Positions 44,946 through 55,000 of a DNA stretch of 55,000 bases are shown here, piece by piece. The position numbers were made by a program, and so were the translations under genes. The DNA comes from Glandiceps talaboti (Eukaryota > Hemichordata > Enteropneusta > Spengelidae). Each line of letters opens with the position of its first letter. The stretch's first letter is position 1. Location of the stretch: positions 7,685,001-7,740,000 of the forward strand of contig NC_135558.1 of NCBI RefSeq assembly GCF_964340395.1, read 5' to 3'. Under the pieces are notes generated by a model. That model was not told the origin of the DNA and ran no database searches. It worked only from the letters and a program-made list of their open reading frames with translations.

Positions 44946-45480
44946 CTTCAGCACCCTTTGAACTTTTACCTTAAAAGGACACCCTTTAAATTGTTAGACA
45001 CCCTTTGAACTCTTAGATAACCCTTGACCTCCTAGGATACCCTTTGAACTGTTAACATATCCTATGAACTGTTAACATACCCTTTGACCTGTTAACATAC
45101 CTTTGACCTCTTACATACCCTTTGAACTGTTAACATACCCTTTGAACTTTTAATATACCCTTTGAACTCTTACATACCCTTTGAACTGTTAACACACCCT
45201 TTGAACTCTTACATACCCTATGAACTCTTATCATACCCTTTGAACTGTTAACATACCCTATGAACTGTAAACACACCCTTTGAACTGTTAACACATCTTT
45301 GAACTGTTAACACATCTTTGAACTGTTAACATACCCTTTGAACTGTTAATATACCCTTTGAACTATTAACACATCTTTGAACTGTTAACACATCTTTGAA
45401 CTGTTAACATACCCTTTGAACTTTTAATATAGCCTTTGAACTCTTACATACCCTTTGAACTCTTACATACCTTGAACTTT
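44946..45480. repeat. Minisatellite, 19-20 bp CCTTTGAACTGTTAACATAC units
   Basis: More than twenty tandem units vary around CCTTTGAACTGTTAACATAC, with TTTGACCTCTTACATACC, TGTTAACACATCTTTGAAC and related forms. The array starts about 120 bp after the TADA1 stop codon, so it may be in its 3' UTR. No polyadenylation signal was found before it. Degenerate units continue to about 45,610. Confidence 0.9.
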
Positions 45481-45671
45481 TTGAAACCCAGTGACTGCCA
45501 AGGATACTCTGTGAAGTCTTAGAAGTTATTTACTCTACACTCATCAAACCTTTAATAGATACCTTATAAACTCTTAGATACCCCATTAACTCTTAGCCAC
45601 TCTTTTACCTTCAAAGACAAGGCTGGTAATTCCACAGTAATCTTGCCACAATATACTTACATTACACATTT

Positions 45672-45870
45672 TTGGTATTGGTAAAAATTCAGTTTACCCC
45701 CAGCATATTTAGATATTATTCCCCAATATTTTCCTTCATTCAGCCAAGGAAAGTATGAGTGACCTAAGGGGTCACTACTCGTCTAGTGGCAGCCCTTAAC
45801 TCACAAGTATTTTCCGGCTGAATGAAGACAACTATTGGAGAATAACATAATTATACCAGTGCCAGTAATA
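45672..45870. repeat. Fold-back element
   Basis: Left arm TTATTCCCCAATATTTTCCT followed by TCATTCAGCC (from about 45,717) pairs with the right arm GGCTGAATGAAGAC followed by AACTATTGGAGAATAA (45,817-45,846). Weaker pairing extends outward (TATTGGTA/TACCAGTG). The centre contains the palindrome GTGACCTAAGGGGTCAC (45,759-45,775). Confidence 0.75.
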
Positions 45871-46111
45871 GCAAAGAAAAATTGGAGAGAGTAATGGCAA
45901 TTTTGAATGTTTTAACTCATATCTCAGATTCAGCAGAATCATGACATAGATGCACGTTGTCGTGACATGGATCAACAAGAGTATATTATCCAAATTTTTT
46001 GTTCAACTTGGCTTTAGCATGGTATAATTATCAGTAGTACATGCCAGCTACAATTTCAAACTCTTAAGTGAATTTGTCTATCCTCCTATTTGATCCTAAG
46101 GTGTTAAAAAA

Positions 46112-46294
46112 TTACTGTAAACCTAGATATTTTCACCATCAGAAAATTATACAATCTTCAACTTGTTCTTGAAGACTAATTTTTATGAATTACTAAATCA
46201 GGTGCACTGTTTATGTACAAAAGAAGGCATTTTTGTCACCCAGCGAAATATACGAAAATAAGTCTTTAGTGAAAATTTCCAGGTTTACAGTAAC
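46112..46294. mobile_element. MITE-like element, ACTGTAAACCT family
   Basis: TTACTGTAAACCTAGATATT at the left and its complement, ending CCAGGTTTACAGTAA, at the right form inverted repeats of about 26 bp. It is 183 bp long and non-coding. Its right half matches 7,896-8,003. Confidence 0.75.
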
Positions 46295-47023
46295 ATGATG
46301 GATGTTATGTGAAAGCCACTTTTTTTTTCTGCACAAGTTTACAAATGGCAGTACCTTATCTTTCATATAACATGTTCTGAATAATGGGACAAATTTAAAG
46401 TACGTCCTGACTGAAATGTTATTGAAATTATTGTTTTCAAGATACACCACATGCCTCCGCATACAACACAATTACATGTGCATGTAATACTCGTAGAGAC
46501 TGTTCACTCAGGATGATAGATTGTCCCAACTGTACTCTGGATTTATGTGGGAAAAAAAACGTTTCTTTTGATACGGTAAACATATTTTTATTTTGGCTCA
46601 TTAAAAATTTGGCAGAATAGTAATTTTGGACATGTTAATTTGGCGGACTTTGCAAGGGGAAAGTATAATAGACACCGTTTGTAAATATCTCATCAGTTCG
46701 GCCTGTCGTATTCATCACAACTGACACCTTTCACTACAACTGAATATCGAAATGTGACAACCTGTGAAGTGTGTTAGAGTGACTTATTTCTGCAGAAAAA
46801 AATTTTGTGCATATTCAGCTAAAATTCAAAAAAGATATATGATTACAGTATATTTTCTAATATGTGGGTACAGTGTCAAGCCTTTTGAATTGTTCACTCT
46901 GATTGGTTAGAAAAAGAGTGATATCATTATGTTAATTGTTTATGCCAATCAATGGGAACCTTCTGATGGTTTCGAATTGCCTCTGAATCCATGTTTTCAC
47001 AATTCATTATGTCTCTCACCTGC

Positions 47024-47366
47024 TTAAAGCAGCACAAGCTGAGTTTTAAAGTTTTTTAATCGTCAAATATTTACATAAACCCTCGATTAAACTATTCTAT
47101 AACTGTTACATTACAATTGTCTTATGGCATTGTTAACAAAAATTGACAGCATAGGAGGGCTTTCAAACAACATTTATAATACTTTAATATAATAAATTAT
47201 GTCATCGGATTTTTTTAAAGTTGTATCTCACTAGCAGATTTGAGTTCAGTGAATTACAAGTGGTGATTAAGTATGCTTCAGTAAGTAGAATACTGTTAGT
47301 GCCTTTTGAACGTGTAGCAAAAAATTACGGCCAAAATATGTATAAACTCAGCTTGTACCCCTTTAA
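47024..47366. mobile_element. MITE-like element with TTAAAG ends
   Basis: Starts TTAAAGCAGCACAAGCTGAG and ends with ACTCAGCTTGTACCCCTTTAA, giving inverted repeats of about 24 bp with a few mismatches. It is 343 bp long with no coding frame. Confidence 0.75.
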
Positions 47367-48195
47367 TGAAAATATTATTCAAATGTGAATTGTAAACTGG
47401 TTAGTTTTGTATGCTTTTCAAACATTGGAACATTCTTTAAGCTTTGTGCCACACTCAAGATTGAACAGGTCAATATGCCTTGGTGATGAAAATATTATTT
47501 CAAATGTTACTGAAGATATTGGAAAATATTATTTCAAATATAATTTGCACAGGCACAGGCCATCATAAAACTTGAAAATTGCCTCTACTCAACTGACCAG
47601 GTTGTTCTTATTTATTGGTTGCAATAACACAACATACCTAGAGTTTATTTGCCGACTCTTTTTTTTTTTGTATTTCGTGGCAAAGATTCTAAGATTAAAC
47701 ATTGAAATTGTTGTAAATTCAGGGAGAATAATATCATTTGTATATATTACCCAGTAATTCAACATATTACTTCATCTGAGCTATTAAACAAAGATTTAAA
47801 ATTTGGGGGCACATGCAGAAGTCGGTGATATCAACCTATCTTTTATGCTGCTTGGAAATAATATTCTTAAACTTTTGCTGTTACTCTGTTCTAGAAAACA
47901 AAATTATTTTCAATTAAAGTCCAGAAAAAACAGGGGTCACCATACAAATATTTGAAATGGTGATCAAAATAACATCAAAATTCGGCCATTTTAGAATCCA
48001 ATATGGCTGCCGAATACTGTGTTAATGCTTTGGGAAATGAAACATTGTTGATTTCCTTGAAAACAAGATGATTAACTTTGTAAATTTCTTTTATTCATTG
48101 AAAAGGACTAGGAACACATTTTCATATGGTAAAGTTTTGAGAGATTTTAAGAACTTTGATTTTCAGGAAAATTTGTTCCTGAGGTGCATTCTACC

Positions 48196-48544
48196 TTAAA
48201 GGGAAAAGGGAAAGGATACTAGTGATTTCACTATGTTTAGTAAAACCTTGGATGTGAAACAAGATATAATATGTTATTTCATATACTTTTACTTATCATT
48301 ACAGAGCTGGCATGAATCAGAATGTGCACAGAAGTAACATAGGGCCTACCTTGGCAACTTCTGTTAAATGTGTTGTCGACTGTTGCTATTGTTTATGTAA
48401 TTGTATAATGATTTGAGCAGTCAACAATACGCATAACAGAAGTTCCCTTGCAAGTACTGTATGTCACTTTCACCTAAGTTCAGATTGTTGCCAACGTACT
48501 GATAAGTAAAAGTGAAGGAAACCAATGCATTTTATCTCATTTAA
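48196..48544. mobile_element. Fold-back MITE-like element, copy 2
   Basis: Starts TTAAAGGGAAAAGGGAAAGG and ends ATTTTATCTCATTTAA. The inner arms pair: AACTTCTGTTAAATGTGTTG (from about 48,357) against the complement of CAATACGCATAACAGAAGTT (ending about 48,444), and ACTTTTACTTATCATTAC against GTACTGATAAGTAAAAGTGA. It is the same family and orientation as 13,399-13,709. Confidence 0.8.

Positions 48545-55000
<6,456 letters not shown>

Noticed and set aside
43636-45480. Possible CRISPR-like regular repeats
   Set aside because: The repeats are contiguous tandem units without unique spacers, in a eukaryotic gene.

Overview
This window is nuclear DNA of an invertebrate animal. It is AT-rich, its genes are split by GT-AG introns, and it carries many microsatellites, poly-C/poly-G runs and short fold-back repeats. 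Four genes can be read exon by exon, and all four belong to conserved animal families. The predicted proteins align along their length with the human versions as I recall them, but are clearly diverged. A marine deuterostome or lophotrochozoan would fit; the species cannot be fixed from the sequence.

Layout. 1.5-9.6 kb (+): ZZZ3, 11 coding exons, 1107 codons, the ZZ/Myb subunit of the ATAC histone acetyltransferase complex. 24.7-15.7 kb (-): FBXO38, 10 coding exons, 1330 codons, an F-box substrate receptor with an added polyglutamine tract; it converges on ZZZ3. 36.0-29.0 kb (-): SURF4, 5 exons, 270 codons, the ER cargo receptor. 39.5-44.8 kb (+): TADA1, 9 exons, 342 codons, a SAGA subunit. 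Splice phases close without a frameshift in all four. A short open first exon of an unrecognised gene starts at 36,025 (+), 63 bp from the SURF4 start codon and divergent from it.

Between and inside the genes lie fold-back (MITE-like) elements: TTAA-bounded elements (12.6, 13.4, 47.0, 48.2 kb), an ACTGTAAACCT family (7.9, 46.1 kb), and about 160-180 bp elements whose ends match the core of the CTCF recognition motif (8.8, 11.3, 27.2 kb). There are also tandem arrays, including a 21-bp octamer/homeodomain-site array in a TADA1 intron and an array in the FBXO38 3' region that looks derived from its last codons. From about 45 kb to the end I find no gene.

Functionally, ZZZ3 (ATAC) and TADA1 (SAGA) belong to the two GCN5/PCAF acetyltransferase complexes and sit within 45 kb of each other. 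FBXO38 (SCF ubiquitin ligase) and SURF4 (ER export) have unrelated roles. No prokaryotic-type system, CRISPR array, rRNA or convincing tRNA is present.
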